Below, piece after piece: positions 9,719 to 18,402 of a stretch of DNA of 64,000 nucleotides. Positions within the stretch are counted from its first letter, which is position 1; every line of letters begins with the position of its first letter. The position numbers were made by a program, and so were the translations under genes. The stretch comes from an uncultured Pelagibacteraceae bacterium. Lineage in GTDB: Bacteria; Pseudomonadota; Alphaproteobacteria; Pelagibacterales; Pelagibacteraceae. The stretch covers positions 26,679-90,678 of the forward strand of contig CACNTW010000004.1 in the NCBI GenBank assembly GCA_902623495.1, given 5' to 3'. The notes under the pieces were generated by a model, which had not been told where the DNA came from, made no database searches, and saw nothing but the letters and a program-made list of their open reading frames with translations.

Positions 9719-9768
9719 CATTTTAGCGGTTTTTTTATAGCGCTCGCAATTCAGTATAAATCAGCGCA
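9719..9768 (-). promoter_or_regulatory. SAM-II riboswitch upstream of metX
   Basis: The minus strand reads GCGCTGATTTA, a short variable loop, then ATTGCGAGCGC and CGCTAAAATG. This matches the SAM-II (metA/metX) aptamer in order and spacing. Stem P1 is GCGCT (9767-9763) with AGCGC (9744-9740), and the conserved 3' GCTAAAA supplies the pseudoknot strand. SAM-II elements switch off methionine genes when AdoMet is high. A run of eight T residues follows immediately, and transcription from the predicted promoter would begin at the edge of P1. Confidence 0.85.
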
Positions 9769-9773
9769 TGCAG

Positions 9774-9802
9774 CTTTTACTTCAAAGGAATTTATATGTC
9801 AA
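9774..9802 (-). promoter_or_regulatory. Sigma70-type promoter of metX-metW-gloB
   Basis: On the minus strand a perfect TTGACA (9802-9797) is followed after 17 bases by TAAAAG (9779-9774), a four-of-six -10 box. The expected start falls near 9767, the first base of riboswitch stem P1, so promoter and aptamer positions support one another. Confidence 0.7.
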
Positions 9803-9864
9803 ATATTGCTCAATTATTTATTGTTTTATCTAGTTAAAAGACTATTTATAGTGAAATATTTACT

Positions 9865-10947
9865 ATGACATTGCCAAGATTTAAAAACATAAAATTACAG
9901 AGTTACAAACCAGGAAAATCCTTATTGGCTGGTAATAAAAATATTATTAAGTTATCCGCAAATGAGTCTGCTTTAGGTGTCAGTAAAAATGTCGAAAAAA
10001 TTGTTAAGTCTAAATTTGATATATCAAAATATCCAGATAGTAAATTTTCGGAGTTAACACAAAAAATATCAAAGAAGTATGGTTGTGATAAATCCAAGAT
10101 AATTTGTGGCTCTGGTTCTGACGAAGTAATTCAAATGCTTTGTCAATTGTTCCTTAGAGAAAATGATGAAGTTGTTGTTCCTCAGTACAGTTTCCTCATG
10201 TATAGGATATATTCCAAAATCGTTGGAGCAAATGTAAAATTAGCTAAAGAAATTAATTTTAAAGTTTCAGTTAAAGAAATTCTTAAAAAGACATCAAAAA
10301 AAACAAAAATTGTTTTTATTGCAAATCCAAATAATCCAACAGGAACTTATTTAACAAAAAACGAGCTATTAGACTTAAGGAGAAGATTAAATAAAACTAT
10401 TTTATTGGTTGTTGATGATGCATATTTTGAATATATGAAGAATAAGGATTACAAATCTGGAATTGAATTATTTAAAAACTCTAAAAATGTATTTATTTTA
10501 AGAACATTTTCAAAAATCTATGGTCTAGCTTCATTAAGGATAGGCTGGGGATACGGTGATAAATCTATAATTAAAGAATTATATAAAATTAAACCACCTT
10601 TTAACGTAAATAAATTTGCTCAAATTTGTGCTGTTGAATCACTTAAAGACAATAAATTTGTTAAAAAGTCAGTAATACATAATCTTAAATGGTGCAAAAA
10701 AATTAAAAATGAGATGTTAAAATTTAATATTGGTACAAACAAAATATCTGGAAATTTCTTTTTATTAGATTTCAAAAAAGCAAAATTTAACGCAGACACA
10801 ACTTTAAAAAAATTACAGAAATATGGAATTATACTAAGAGAAATGAATTCCTATGGCATAAAAAATTGTTTAAGACTTACAATTGGCAACACAAAAGAAA
10901 ACCAAATATTCCTCAAAAGAATGAATACTATTTTTAAAAATGTTTAA
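9865..10947 (+). CDS. hisC: Histidinol-phosphate aminotransferase
   Basis: This class II PLP aminotransferase acts in histidine synthesis; in alphaproteobacteria the copy beside tyrA/tyrC can also transaminate aromatic precursors. The 360-residue protein has KLSANESALGVSKNV at the N-terminus, CGSGSDEVIQML, IANPNNPTGTYL, the PLP lysine in TFSKIYGLASLRIGWGYG and the C-terminal arginine region NCLRLTIG. It overlaps tyrA by eight bases and is divergent from metX, a common alphaproteobacterial arrangement. A TATAGT sequence at 9847-9852 may be its -10 box. Confidence 0.92.
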   Translation: MTLPRFKNIKLQSYKPGKSLLAGNKNIIKLSANESALGVSKNVEKIVKSKFDISKYPDSKFSELTQKISKKYGCDKSKIICGSGSDEVIQMLCQLFLRENDEVVVPQYSFLMYRIYSKIVGANVKLAKEINFKVSVKEILKKTSKKTKIVFIANPNNPTGTYLTKNELLDLRRRLNKTILLVVDDAYFEYMKNKDYKSGIELFKNSKNVFILRTFSKIYGLASLRIGWGYGDKSIIKELYKIKPPFNVNKFAQICAVESLKDNKFVKKSVIHNLKWCKKIKNEMLKFNIGTNKISGNFFLLDFKKAKFNADTTLKKLQKYGIILREMNSYGIKNCLRLTIGNTKENQIFLKRMNTIFKNV

Positions 10948-11833
10948 TAATATTCTTATTATTGGTTGTGGATTGATAGGCTCATCAATATTAAAGGCTT
11001 CAATACAAAAAAAAATTTCTAAAAATTTTTTTGTATTTGAAAAATCTAAAAAAAATAAATCTATTATTAAAAAATTTAACAAAAAAATTAAATTTTTAAC
11101 AAGGTTAGATAAAAATTTAAATAAAATTGATCTTGTGATTTTAAGCACTCCTATGAGTGAATATCCTAAATTTTTTTTGTCATTTAATAAAAATCTCAAT
11201 CATAATTCAATTATAACTGACGTTGGTTCAACAAAAAAAAATCTTATTTCTTTAAAAAAAAAAAAGTTATCAAAAAATCTTGATTGGGTGATGAGCCATC
11301 CTATCTCAGGATCCGAAGTTAGTGGGCCCGAATATGGTAATGCTAATTTGTTCAAAAACAAATGGTGCATAATAATAAAAGATAAAAATGTTCTAAAACA
11401 AAAAAAAGTAGAGAGATTTTGGAAATCTTTAGGATCTAAAATAATTATTATGAACCCTGATGAACATGATAAAATTTTTTCAGTCACTAGCCATCTACCT
11501 CACTTGATTGCTTACAATTTAATAAAAACTGCTCAGGATTTTCAGAAAAAAAAGAATAAAAATTTGATTAAATTTAGTGCAGGTGGATTAAGAGATTTCT
11601 CAAGAATTGCTGCATCCAACGAAATAATGTGGAGAGATATATTTTTTGAGAATAAAACTAATATGATTGAAGCAATAAATCTTTTTTTGAAAAATTTAAA
11701 AGATTTTAAGAAGAATATAAGCAAGAAAGAAAATTCGAAGATAATAAAAAAATTAATCAATTCGAAAGTCGTAAGAAAACAAATAATTTCTCAAAAACAA
11801 GACATTTCTAAACCTGATTTTGGTCGAGAATAA
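10940..11833 (+). CDS. tyrA: Prephenate/arogenate dehydrogenase (tyrosine biosynthesis)
   Basis: The enzyme oxidatively decarboxylates prephenate or arogenate on the way to tyrosine. The 297-residue protein opens with a Rossmann motif ILIIGCGLIGSSIL, then has VILSTPMSEYP, ITDVGSTKKN and the catalytic-site stretch MSHPISGSEVSGPEYG, with HDKIFSVTSHLPHLIAYNL further on. There is no fused chorismate mutase. It overlaps hisC by eight bases. Cyclohexadienyl dehydrogenase (TyrC) is an equally suitable name; substrate preference cannot be decided here. Confidence 0.92.
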   Translation: MFNNILIIGCGLIGSSILKASIQKKISKNFFVFEKSKKNKSIIKKFNKKIKFLTRLDKNLNKIDLVILSTPMSEYPKFFLSFNKNLNHNSIITDVGSTKKNLISLKKKKLSKNLDWVMSHPISGSEVSGPEYGNANLFKNKWCIIIKDKNVLKQKKVERFWKSLGSKIIIMNPDEHDKIFSVTSHLPHLIAYNLIKTAQDFQKKKNKNLIKFSAGGLRDFSRIAASNEIMWRDIFFENKTNMIEAINLFLKNLKDFKKNISKKENSKIIKKLINSKVVRKQIISQKQDISKPDFGRE

Positions 11834-11834
11834 C

Positions 11835-12581
11835 TCAGACCCTTGTTATTTTTTTTACGTCTAATTTTGCAGTTTGTTTAATTAGTTTTATAGTTTTTTT
11901 TATTGGCATTATAATCACTCTTTTTTTTGGACCATAAGCATGAATAAGTTCATTTGTATTGATGCATATAGCAACATGTCCTTTCCAAAAAATAATATCA
12001 CCTTTTTTAAATTTTTTTTTGGATTCTACACCTTTTTTTAATTTAACTTGATCAATCGTATCTCTTGGAAAAAAATTATTATTAAATTTATAAAATATCT
12101 GCAATAGGGCTGAACAATCAATTCCTTCGAATGTTTTTCCACCCCATTTATATTTACAATTTAGAAATTTTTTAAATATCTTTACAAAATCAGAATTTTT
12201 TTTTTGGATTGGAAATATGTCTTTTGATCTTAGCCATTTATCTTTTTTATACATAATGAAATTTTGATCCCTTTTTAAAATTTGAATCTTGCTCATAAAT
12301 GGTAAAAACTTTTTCGATTTCTCTTTTTTATTACCTAAATAAATTCTAGCTTTTAAAATTCCAACTTTGTGAGTTGGATTGAATTTTTTGTAGCTATCAA
12401 TTTTTTTTATAAAGCCTGAATATTTGTCATATGAAGTCTTTATTTTAAAATAATTATTTTTTTTACTAATTATTTTAAAACTCTCACCGTAGATAAGTTG
12501 AGAGCTAATATTAGAGTTCTTCCTTGGTTCCTCTAATATATCGACAATAGGCTCTTTTAAAAAAAAACTATTTTGCACCAA
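11835..12581 (-). CDS. NlpC/P60 family cell-wall hydrolase with SH3-type repeats
   Basis: This is a probable gamma-D-glutamyl-diaminopimelate endopeptidase that cuts peptidoglycan stem peptides. The 248-residue protein has two SH3-like segments in the first 120 residues, then an NlpC/P60 domain with catalytic Cys in GIDCSALLQIF and His in WKGHVAICIN, followed by ELIHAYGPKKRVI. No signal peptide is visible, so action on imported muropeptides in the cytoplasm is plausible. It overlaps the end of the AmpG-like permease gene by 14 bases, which suggests the two work together in wall recycling. Confidence 0.88.
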   Translation of the reverse strand: MVQNSFFLKEPIVDILEEPRKNSNISSQLIYGESFKIISKKNNYFKIKTSYDKYSGFIKKIDSYKKFNPTHKVGILKARIYLGNKKEKSKKFLPFMSKIQILKRDQNFIMYKKDKWLRSKDIFPIQKKNSDFVKIFKKFLNCKYKWGGKTFEGIDCSALLQIFYKFNNNFFPRDTIDQVKLKKGVESKKKFKKGDIIFWKGHVAICINTNELIHAYGPKKRVIIMPIKKTIKLIKQTAKLDVKKITRV

Positions 12582-13941
12582 TTTTAATTTTATTCCTTAT
12601 AAACCATAAACAAATTAAAGATGGGATAACCATTAAAGTGGTAATTATAAAAAAGGTTCCCCAGTCTCCATTTAGCCAATCAACTAAAGCACCCGATGAA
12701 GAAGCAAGTGTCGTTCTTCCTGCAGTTCCAATCGAAGCTAAAAGTGCATACTGAGTAGCGGTATACGTCCTATCAACTAAAAGAGAGATAAAGGCCACGA
12801 AAGCAACAGTTGCGAATGCTGCAGATATATCATCAGCGATAACCGCTAAAGCAAACAACCATTCAGATTTTCCTGACCACGCGAGAGCAGCAAATAATAA
12901 ATTTGTTGCTGCCATAAATCCACCGGCAACAAACATTGTTTTTATTGTGCCAGCTCTCATAGCAAATATTCCACCTAATAATGTAAATACAACTGTAGTT
13001 ATCCAGCCTAGAGTTTTAGAGTATATCGCTATTTCGCCTTTTGAAAATCCAACCTCTTTATAAAAAACTATGGACATTCTTCCAAGAAAGGCTTCTCCAA
13101 TTTTAAAAAGAAAAACAAAGCCCAGGATTCCAACTGCAATTGAGAAACCATTTTTTTTGAAGAAACTAATTATTGGACCTCCTATTGTACCAGTAATATA
13201 AGCAATAAATTTTGTTATTACATTATTTGATCCAAGTTTTGATTGTATTATTTCGTCTGTTTCTTTTTGTTTGTTTTGCCTATCTGTTGTTACAGGCTCG
13301 TGTATGAACATTAAACCTATATTCATCAGGATTACGACAACACCAAGAACTAAAAAAGTAGTTTGCCAGTAATCTTCAATTCCAATGTTTTGAAAAAATT
13401 CGGCAGTAAACAATGCTATAACACCACCTAACTTATATCCGGTCCACCAACCAACTACAGCCATAGCAGCACCTGCTGCCATAGATTTTCCTTCATCAGC
13501 ATTGATTTGTTCAATTCTCAACGCATCAACTGTAATATCTTGTGTAGCCGAAGCAATTGCTATAACTAATCCAACACTAATTAGTAACGCCAAATTTTCT
13601 GTAGGGTTAATAAAACTCCAAACAATTAAACTAAATAAAATTATAATTTGCATAAGGACAATCCAGCCTCGTCGATGCCCTAATCTTTTTGTTAAAAATG
13701 GAATTTGTATTCTATCAATTATTGGTGCCCACAAATAATTAAAGGCGTACACTCCAAAAATTAAACCTGCCCATCCAATAGTCGATCTACTTAAACCTTC
13801 TTCTTTTAGCCAAAGGCTTAAACTGCTGGCAATTAAAACCCAAGGAAATCCACTAATTGCACCAAGAAGTAATATTCTTAGCATTCGAATATCCTTGTAA
13901 ACTAAAATAGATTCTGACCAGGTTTGTTTTTTTTCAAACAT
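12568..13941 (-). CDS. ampG: AmpG-like muropeptide permease (MFS)
   Basis: AmpG imports GlcNAc-anhydroMurNAc peptides released during wall turnover. I use the Met at 13941 (MFEKKQTWSESILVYKDIRMLRILLLGAISGFPW), not the track start at 14031, because this start overlaps the trkH stop in a TAATG and the extra 30 residues look like trkH read out of frame. The protein has about 12 membrane segments and the family motifs APIIDRIQIPFLTKRLGHRRGW and SATQDITVDALRIE. It is followed by the NlpC/P60 gene. Substrate is inferred from family. Confidence 0.85.
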   Translation of the reverse strand: MFEKKQTWSESILVYKDIRMLRILLLGAISGFPWVLIASSLSLWLKEEGLSRSTIGWAGLIFGVYAFNYLWAPIIDRIQIPFLTKRLGHRRGWIVLMQIIILFSLIVWSFINPTENLALLISVGLVIAIASATQDITVDALRIEQINADEGKSMAAGAAMAVVGWWTGYKLGGVIALFTAEFFQNIGIEDYWQTTFLVLGVVVILMNIGLMFIHEPVTTDRQNKQKETDEIIQSKLGSNNVITKFIAYITGTIGGPIISFFKKNGFSIAVGILGFVFLFKIGEAFLGRMSIVFYKEVGFSKGEIAIYSKTLGWITTVVFTLLGGIFAMRAGTIKTMFVAGGFMAATNLLFAALAWSGKSEWLFALAVIADDISAAFATVAFVAFISLLVDRTYTATQYALLASIGTAGRTTLASSSGALVDWLNGDWGTFFIITTLMVIPSLICLWFIRNKIKIGAK

Positions 13942-15389
13942 TAATATTTTCTCCAAAAAGATGGAATAAATAATACTAGAATTGCAAATAATTCCAACCT
14001 TCCAAGTATCATTGCAGCACTGAGGACCCATTTAGAAAAATCAGACAGGCTTGAAAAACTTCCATTTGGACCAATAATATCACCTAAACCTGGACCAACA
14101 TTTGAAATTGACGTGGCGGCTGCTGAAATTGCTGTAATAAAATTTAATCCATCAAGCGACAAAAGCGCAGTCACAACAAAAAATATTAATATATAAAGGA
14201 ATATAAAAGAAATAATTGAGTCCATAAATTTTTCATCCACATTATTATTTTGATATTTAATTTTGAAAATTCCTCGAGGATAAATTATTTTTTTCAGCTG
14301 GTTTGATATAAATTGATACAAAATTTGAACTCTAAAAATCTTTATTCCACAAGTTGTAGAGCCCGCACACCCTCCAATGAACATTAAAATTATAAAATAT
14401 ACTAATGGAAATTGACCCCAATTACTAAAATTTTCTGTAGCATATCCTGTTCCAGTTAAAATAGAAATTATATTAAAGCTAACAGATAAAAAACTTATCT
14501 CAGTTAAGCTTTTATTTATAACAGATAAATAAAAAAACATTAAAAGAATTGAAATAATAACCAAAATTATAAAAGTTTTTATTTGTGTGTCTTTGAAAAA
14601 TATTTTCTTATCTCCAGCTAAGTATTTGATGTAACTAATAAAAGGTATACTTCCAAGAATAATAAATATTATTGCATTAATTTCTATTAAAGAGCTGTTA
14701 AAATAACCTATAGATTCGTTATAATTTGCAAAGCCTCCAGTTGCTATTGTTGTCATAGCATGCACGATGCTATCAAAAAAACTCATCCCAAATATAAAAT
14801 AAAAAAATGCACAAGTTAGAGTTAATAAGGAATATATAAACAATAATCTCAAAGAAACTTCTTTAGTTTTAGGAAAAATTTTTTCAGAAGTATCATTAGA
14901 TGAAATATTAAAAAGTTGCATACCCCCTATATTCATTAAAGGCATTAAAGTGATTGCCATTACGATAATTCCAATACCACCAAACCACTGCAACATTCCT
15001 CTCCAAAGTAATATCGCTTTAGATGTTTCATTTAAATTCGTGATAATTGTAGATCCTGTTGTTGTAATACCAGACATGCTCTCAAAAAACGCATCTGTAA
15101 AACTCAAATCAGTACTAGAAAAAATTAAAGGCAAAGAACCAAATATAGCAATACTTAACCATGAAAGTGCTGTGAGCAAAAAAGCTTGAGGCAAACTTAT
15201 CTTTTTATCATGATCATAATTAGAAATGAAAAATAAAAATCCAAAAACAATAGTAACAATCATTGATCCGATAAATCCTGCATCAATTTGATCAAATATT
15301 AATTGAACCAAAATAGGTACAATCATTGAAAGACCTAAAATAATTTGCAAAACCCCTAATGTAAAAAAGACAGTTTTATAATTGGACAT
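13941..15389 (-). CDS. trkH: TrkH-type potassium uptake channel subunit
   Basis: TrkH is the membrane pore of the Trk potassium system. The 482-residue protein has repeated membrane-P-loop-membrane units; filter-type segments include SMSGITTTGSTII, MTTIATGGFANYN, ILTGTGYATEN and AATSISNVGPGLGDI, each with the central Gly. It ends on the AmpG start (TAATG). Its regulatory partner TrkA is not in this window. The gene begins 86 bases from divergent lysS. Confidence 0.92.
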   Translation of the reverse strand: MSNYKTVFFTLGVLQIILGLSMIVPILVQLIFDQIDAGFIGSMIVTIVFGFLFFISNYDHDKKISLPQAFLLTALSWLSIAIFGSLPLIFSSTDLSFTDAFFESMSGITTTGSTIITNLNETSKAILLWRGMLQWFGGIGIIVMAITLMPLMNIGGMQLFNISSNDTSEKIFPKTKEVSLRLLFIYSLLTLTCAFFYFIFGMSFFDSIVHAMTTIATGGFANYNESIGYFNSSLIEINAIIFIILGSIPFISYIKYLAGDKKIFFKDTQIKTFIILVIISILLMFFYLSVINKSLTEISFLSVSFNIISILTGTGYATENFSNWGQFPLVYFIILMFIGGCAGSTTCGIKIFRVQILYQFISNQLKKIIYPRGIFKIKYQNNNVDEKFMDSIISFIFLYILIFFVVTALLSLDGLNFITAISAAATSISNVGPGLGDIIGPNGSFSSLSDFSKWVLSAAMILGRLELFAILVLFIPSFWRKY

Positions 15390-15475
15390 TTTGAATGGAC
15401 ATTATTTTATGGTAAATAAATTTCAACTCTATATGAATTATTAAAAAGGCTGATATTAAGGATATTTAAGTAGTT

Positions 15476-17044
15476 GTGATAGACAAAACAAATTTTGACA
15501 AAACAAACGCCTGGCCATTTGTTGAGGCTAAAAAGCTATTAAGAGAGAGAAAATCGAACATAGAAAAAAAAAATAAAATAGTTTTACAAACTGGTTATGG
15601 CCCTAGTGGTCTACCTCATATAGGTACATTTGGAGAAGTTGCAAGGACAACAATGATTGTCAACGCCCTTAATCATTTAACAGATGTTCCAAAGGAAATT
15701 ATTACATTTTCTGATGATATGGATGGTCTTAGAAAAGTACCTGAAAATGTTCCAAATCAAGAAAAGCTCAAAAATAATCTTCACAGACCTTTAACGGATG
15801 TCCCTGATCCATTTGAAAAGTTTAGTAGTTTTGGAGAACATAATAATAATATGTTGAAACAATTTCTTGATAATTTTAAATTTCAATATTCATTTAAAAG
15901 TTCTACAGAACTCTACAAGTCTGGTTATTTTAATGACACCCTAAAATTAGTTCTAGAAAATTATGTAAAAATTATGGAAATAATTCTTCCAACTTTAGGT
16001 AAAGAAAGACAGAAGACTTATTCGCCCTTTTTACCAATATGCCCAGAGACTGGAAAAGTTCTTGAAATACCTGTTTTAGAAATTGACTCTAAATCTTCTA
16101 AAATCATATTTGACAATAATGGGTCAAAATTGGAAAAAAGTATTTTAGACGGGAACTGCAAATTGCAATGGAAAGTTGATTGGGCAATGAGATGGTACGC
16201 TTTAGATGTTGATTTTGAAATGTATGGAAAGGATTTAATTGAGAGTGCAATTCTTTCAACTAAGATTATTAAAACATTAGGTAAATCTAACCCATCTGGT
16301 TTTGCTTATGAACTTTTTTTGGACGAAAAAGGTGAAAAAATATCTAAATCAAAAGGTAATGGAGTAACTATAGATGAATGGCTGAATTATGCATCTCCTC
16401 AAAGTCTATCTCTTTACATGTATCAAAATCCAAAAAGAGCAAAAAAATTGTACAGAGAAGTTGTTCCAAAAGCTGTTGATGAATACTTAGATTTTATAGA
16501 AAAAGGAAAAACTCAAAATGATTTACAGAAGTTAATGAATCCAGTTTGGCATGTACATAATGGATCAATGCCAGAGGAAAATACAATTATGACTTTTTCA
16601 ATGCTTTTAAATTTAGTTGAAACAAGTAATGCGGACAGCAAACAATTACTTTGGAAATTTGTAAAAAAATACAAGACAGAAATTAATGAAAATGATCATC
16701 CAATTTTTGATAATTTAATTGAATATGCAATAAAATATTTCAATGATGTTATAAAAACAAAAAAAATTTACAAAACCCCAAATGAAAAAGAGAAAGTTGC
16801 ACTGAAAGCATTAATTAAGTCTTTAGATAATTGTAATGATAAAATGGCTCCTGAAGATATTCAGACAAATATTTTTACCGTAGGAAAAGAAAATGGTTAT
16901 AAAGAAAATTTAAGAGAATGGTTTAAGCTTATCTATGAGGTTGTATTTGGTGACGAAAATGGACCTAGAATGGGCTTCTTCATTAGTTTTTTTGGAGTAA
17001 ATGAAACCAAAGAATTGATAAGAAAAAAGGTTGAAAATGTTTAA
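15476..17044 (+). CDS. lysS: Lysyl-tRNA synthetase, class I
   Basis: This enzyme charges tRNA-Lys, using the class I fold that is typical of archaea and alphaproteobacteria rather than the common class II enzyme. The 522-residue protein has the HIGH-like motif in GYGPSGLPHIGTFGEVART at about 40-58 and the KMSKS-equivalent KISKSKGNG near 290. The start is a GTG with no obvious Shine-Dalgarno at standard spacing. The 3' end overlaps pyrD by eight bases. Confidence 0.95.
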   Translation: MIDKTNFDKTNAWPFVEAKKLLRERKSNIEKKNKIVLQTGYGPSGLPHIGTFGEVARTTMIVNALNHLTDVPKEIITFSDDMDGLRKVPENVPNQEKLKNNLHRPLTDVPDPFEKFSSFGEHNNNMLKQFLDNFKFQYSFKSSTELYKSGYFNDTLKLVLENYVKIMEIILPTLGKERQKTYSPFLPICPETGKVLEIPVLEIDSKSSKIIFDNNGSKLEKSILDGNCKLQWKVDWAMRWYALDVDFEMYGKDLIESAILSTKIIKTLGKSNPSGFAYELFLDEKGEKISKSKGNGVTIDEWLNYASPQSLSLYMYQNPKRAKKLYREVVPKAVDEYLDFIEKGKTQNDLQKLMNPVWHVHNGSMPEENTIMTFSMLLNLVETSNADSKQLLWKFVKKYKTEINENDHPIFDNLIEYAIKYFNDVIKTKKIYKTPNEKEKVALKALIKSLDNCNDKMAPEDIQTNIFTVGKENGYKENLREWFKLIYEVVFGDENGPRMGFFISFFGVNETKELIRKKVENV

Positions 17045-18077
17045 TCTTATAAGACCTTTTATATTTAAATTTAGCCCTGAAGTTGCACACTCACTAGCAA
17101 TAAAGGCTTTAAAGCTAAATCAGATACCAGCTATAGATAAAACAACCAGAGTTACTATCCAAACTAAATTTTTAAACAAAACCTTAAATTCTCCTCTAGG
17201 TGTTGCTGCTGGATTTGATAAAAATGCAGAAGTTTACAATCCTCTATACAAACTAGGATTTGGTTTTGTTGAGGTAGGTACAATTACACCTAAACCACAA
17301 ATAGGAAATCCGAAGCCAAGAGTGTTCAGATTGGAAGAAGATGAGGCTTTAATTAATAGACTTGGATTTAACAATATTGGATCAGAAGAAAGTAAAAAAA
17401 ATATTGAAAATAATTCACCTAATGGATTACTTGGTATTAATATAGGACCTAATAAAGATACCGAAAACAGAGTTGAAGATTATTTAATTTGTTTCAGAAA
17501 ATTTCATAATTTAGCAGACTATATTACAATTAATATCTCTTCTCCTAACACAGAAAATTTAAGAAACTTTCACAAAAATGAAGAGTTAGATAATCTTTTA
17601 AAATGCATAAATGAAGAAAAGAAAAATTTAAATTCAAATGTGCCAATAGCAGTCAAAGTATCTCCTGATATTGATGAAAAAAGTATTGATGAAATCTCAG
17701 AAATTTTTTTAAAATATAATGTTCAAATAGTTATAGTTTCAAATACGACAGATAAAAATAGAGAAAATATATCTAATATAAATAAATTAGAGAAAGGCGG
17801 TTTATCTGGAAAACCACTTGAAAATATCTCTAACGAATTAATTAATAAATTTTTTAAATTAGTTGGAAAAAAAATCTTAATAATTGGAGTTGGAGGCGTT
17901 GACTCTGCCGATGGTGTTTTTAATAAAATTGTAAGCGGTGCAACTCTTGTGCAATTGTATACAGGTATGGTTTATAAAGGGCCAACTATTGCTTCAAAGA
18001 TTAATAAAGATCTCGACGAAATTGTAAAAAGAGAAGGTTTTAAAAATATTTCTGAAGCTATCGGAACAAAAAATTAA
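17037..18077 (+). CDS. pyrD: Dihydroorotate dehydrogenase (quinone), class 2
   Basis: PyrD oxidises dihydroorotate to orotate in pyrimidine synthesis and passes electrons to quinone at the membrane. I prefer the ATG at 17037 (MFNLIRPFIFKFSPEVAHSLAIKAL) to the TTG at 17031. Diagnostic segments are GVAAGFDKNAEVYNPL, FVEVGTITPKPQIGNPKPR, ITINISSPNTENLR and IIGVGGVDSADG. The N-terminal amphipathic helix of class 2 enzymes is present. The gene overlaps lysS. Confidence 0.95.
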   Translation: MFNLIRPFIFKFSPEVAHSLAIKALKLNQIPAIDKTTRVTIQTKFLNKTLNSPLGVAAGFDKNAEVYNPLYKLGFGFVEVGTITPKPQIGNPKPRVFRLEEDEALINRLGFNNIGSEESKKNIENNSPNGLLGINIGPNKDTENRVEDYLICFRKFHNLADYITINISSPNTENLRNFHKNEELDNLLKCINEEKKNLNSNVPIAVKVSPDIDEKSIDEISEIFLKYNVQIVIVSNTTDKNRENISNINKLEKGGLSGKPLENISNELINKFFKLVGKKILIIGVGGVDSADGVFNKIVSGATLVQLYTGMVYKGPTIASKINKDLDEIVKREGFKNISEAIGTKN

Positions 18078-18079
18078 TC

Positions 18080-18108
18080 TTGACTGGTATTCTTTAAGAC
18101 CATATACA
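18080..18108 (+). promoter_or_regulatory. Sigma70-type promoter of rpmB
   Basis: TTGACT (18080-18085) is followed after 17 bases by TATACA (18103-18108), in the 43-base gap between pyrD and rpmB. Transcription would begin around 18115, giving a leader of only a few bases before the rpmB ATG at 18121. Confidence 0.7.
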
Positions 18109-18120
18109 TCTTGAAAATTT

Positions 18121-18402
18121 ATGTCTAAAAAATGCGAACTTACCGGTAAAATCCCTCTAAAAGGCCATAATGTTAGTCACGCTAACAATAAAACTAAGAG
18201 AAGATTTCTTCCAAATTTAAAGAAAGTAAAATTTAAAAGTGAACTTTTAAAAAAATCTCTGAGATTAACAGTTTCAAATGCAGGTGTTAGATCTGTAGAT
18301 AAAAAAGGTAGCTTTGATAATTTCTTAAAATCTGCAAAATCAAGAGATTTATCGTTAAGATTAAAAAAGCTTAAAAAATCAATAATTGCAAAAACAGCAT
18401 AA
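18121..18402 (+). CDS. rpmB: 50S ribosomal protein L28
   Basis: L28 is a large-subunit protein. The 93-residue sequence begins [34 protein letters not shown], the standard L28 N-terminus with its longer alphaproteobacterial C-terminal half. It has its own strong promoter and overlaps the next gene by one base (TAATG). No rpmG partner is adjacent. Confidence 0.97.
   Translation: MSKKCELTGKIPLKGHNVSHANNKTKRRFLPNLKKVKFKSELLKKSLRLTVSNAGVRSVDKKGSFDNFLKSAKSRDLSLRLKKLKKSIIAKTA

Noticed and set aside
13942-14031. 30-residue N-terminal extension of the AmpG-like ORF
   Set aside because: It lies in trkH coding sequence; the Met at 13941 forms a TAATG overlap with trkH and gives the normal AmpG N-terminus.
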